From Vulcanibacillus modesticaldus (GTDB lineage Bacteria; Bacillota; Bacilli; Tepidibacillales; Tepidibacillaceae), in the NCBI RefSeq assembly GCF_001730235.1, contig NZ_MIJF01000001.1, positions 62,001 to 126,000 of the forward strand: DNA of 64,000 nt. The letters run 5' to 3'. The notes under the pieces were generated by a model. It saw only the letters and a program-made list of their open reading frames with translations, did not search any database and had not been told where the DNA came from. The position numbers and the translations under genes are program-made. The stretch's first letter is position 1; the number at the start of each line of letters is the position of its first letter. Shown here piece by piece: positions 63,475 through 64,000 of the stretch.

Positions 63475-64000
63475 CGGTATTATCGTACAAAAATTTGGCG
63501 GATCTTCACTTACAACTAAGGAATTTCGACAAAGGGCGATTTATCATATTAGAAAACAGCTTTCGCAAGGGAAAAAGGTTGTAGTTGTGGTTTCAGCGAT
63601 GGGAAGGAAAGGAGATCCATACGCTACCGATACCTTTTTACAACATATAAAAGAGAATGGAAATTCCCTAAAAAAAAGGGAAATGGATCTTTTACTAAGC
63701 TGTGGTGAAATTATTTCAGCAACGACATTAAGTAGTATGCTTTCAGAGTTGGAAATACAAAACATTGTATTAACCGGTGGGCAAGCCGGAATTGTAACCA
63801 ATGACGATTTTTCTAATGCACAAATAAAAAGGATTCGTCCCAATAGGATCCTTGATGAATTAAACCAAGGTAAAGTGGTTATCGTAACAGGCTTTCAAGG
63901 AATAACTGAATCAGGTGATATAACAACTTTGGGGCGTGGTGGTTCAGATACTACTGCTACGGCTTTAGGTGTCGCCTTGCAAGCGGAATATGTGGATATA
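63461..64000 (+). CDS. dapG: Aspartokinase, DapG type (5' part; runs off the window)
   Basis: 180 codons of an amino-acid kinase are visible. The start MSQSNGIIVQKFGGSSLTT, then VVVVVSAMGRKGDPYATDTF, LLSCGEIISATTLSSML and GRGGSDTTATALGVAL match aspartokinases. The order asd-dapG after dpaAB is that of B. subtilis, where DapG is the diaminopimelate-sensitive isozyme. The ATG at 63461 lies inside the asd 3' end with AGGA about 9 nt upstream. The regulatory ACT domains are beyond the window. Confidence 0.94.
   Translation, partial: MSQSNGIIVQKFGGSSLTTKEFRQRAIYHIRKQLSQGKKVVVVVSAMGRKGDPYATDTFLQHIKENGNSLKKREMDLLLSCGEIISATTLSSMLSELEIQNIVLTGGQAGIVTNDDFSNAQIKRIRPNRILDELNQGKVVIVTGFQGITESGDITTLGRGGSDTTATALGVALQAEYVDI

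Overview
This window is 64 kb of ordinary bacterial chromosome from a low-GC, spore-forming, flagellated Firmicute, probably a deep-branching member of the Bacillales. The Bacillales evidence is the trmFO-xerC-hslV-hslU-codY block followed directly by fla/che, fliY in place of fliN, a sigD-terminated che block, PolC, and dpaA-dpaB-asd-dapG. Some neighbourhoods look more clostridial: ispG lies between rseP and polC with no proS, nrnA lies between rbfA and truB, and ylxP is absent after infB. A Vulcanibacillus/Tepidibacillus-like thermophile is a guess from memory only. All 72 genes called are on the + strand. I see no tRNA, rRNA, CRISPR array, insertion sequence or prophage.

Layout. 1-5.5 kb: the topA 3' end, trmFO, xerC, hslV, hslU, codY. 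5.5-33.1 kb: a single large fla/che operon from flgB to sigD plus a small gene, with its own promoter and leader hairpins at the front, a structured leader before the hook gene, a terminator-like hairpin after it, and a clear terminator at the end. 33.1-34.2 kb: a SwrB-like gene and an Asn-rich, MltG-like membrane protein. 34.2-46.8 kb: rpsB, tsf, pyrH, frr, uppS, cdsA, dxr, rseP, ispG, polC (translation factors, UMP kinase, lipid carrier and isoprenoid synthesis, site-2 protease, replicative polymerase). 46.8-57.2 kb: rimP, nusA, rnpM, ylxQ, infB, rbfA, nrnA, truB, ribF, rpsO, pnp. 57.4-64 kb: a degenerate polysaccharide deacetylase, mlpA, dut, a Spo0E-like gene, ymxH, dpaA, dpaB, asd and the 5' part of dapG; these serve sporulation, dipicolinate and aspartate-family synthesis.

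How it works together. The fla/che operon encodes the rod, MS ring, C ring, export gate and ATPase, hook and scaffold, the chemotaxis core and the sigma factor for late flagellar genes. CodY, encoded just upstream, is the known nutritional repressor of motility in Bacillus. Both CheC and FliY keep two intact phosphatase motifs, so CheY-P removal is of the Bacillus type. Many genes overlap by 1-23 nt, suggesting translational coupling.

No wholly new multi-gene system is evident. The best leads are non-coding: a compact two-helix RNA element just before the hook gene, a promoter/hairpin leader before flgB, and a GCAGGA-centred motif shared upstream of flgB, pyrH and pnp. The protein-level oddities are a duplicated MgtE-N-like module in the YlxF/MotE-like protein, a NodB-family protein lacking catalytic residues, and unrecognised small genes flanking sigD. 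Many starts given here were moved from the longest ORF to the codon with a well-spaced Shine-Dalgarno sequence.
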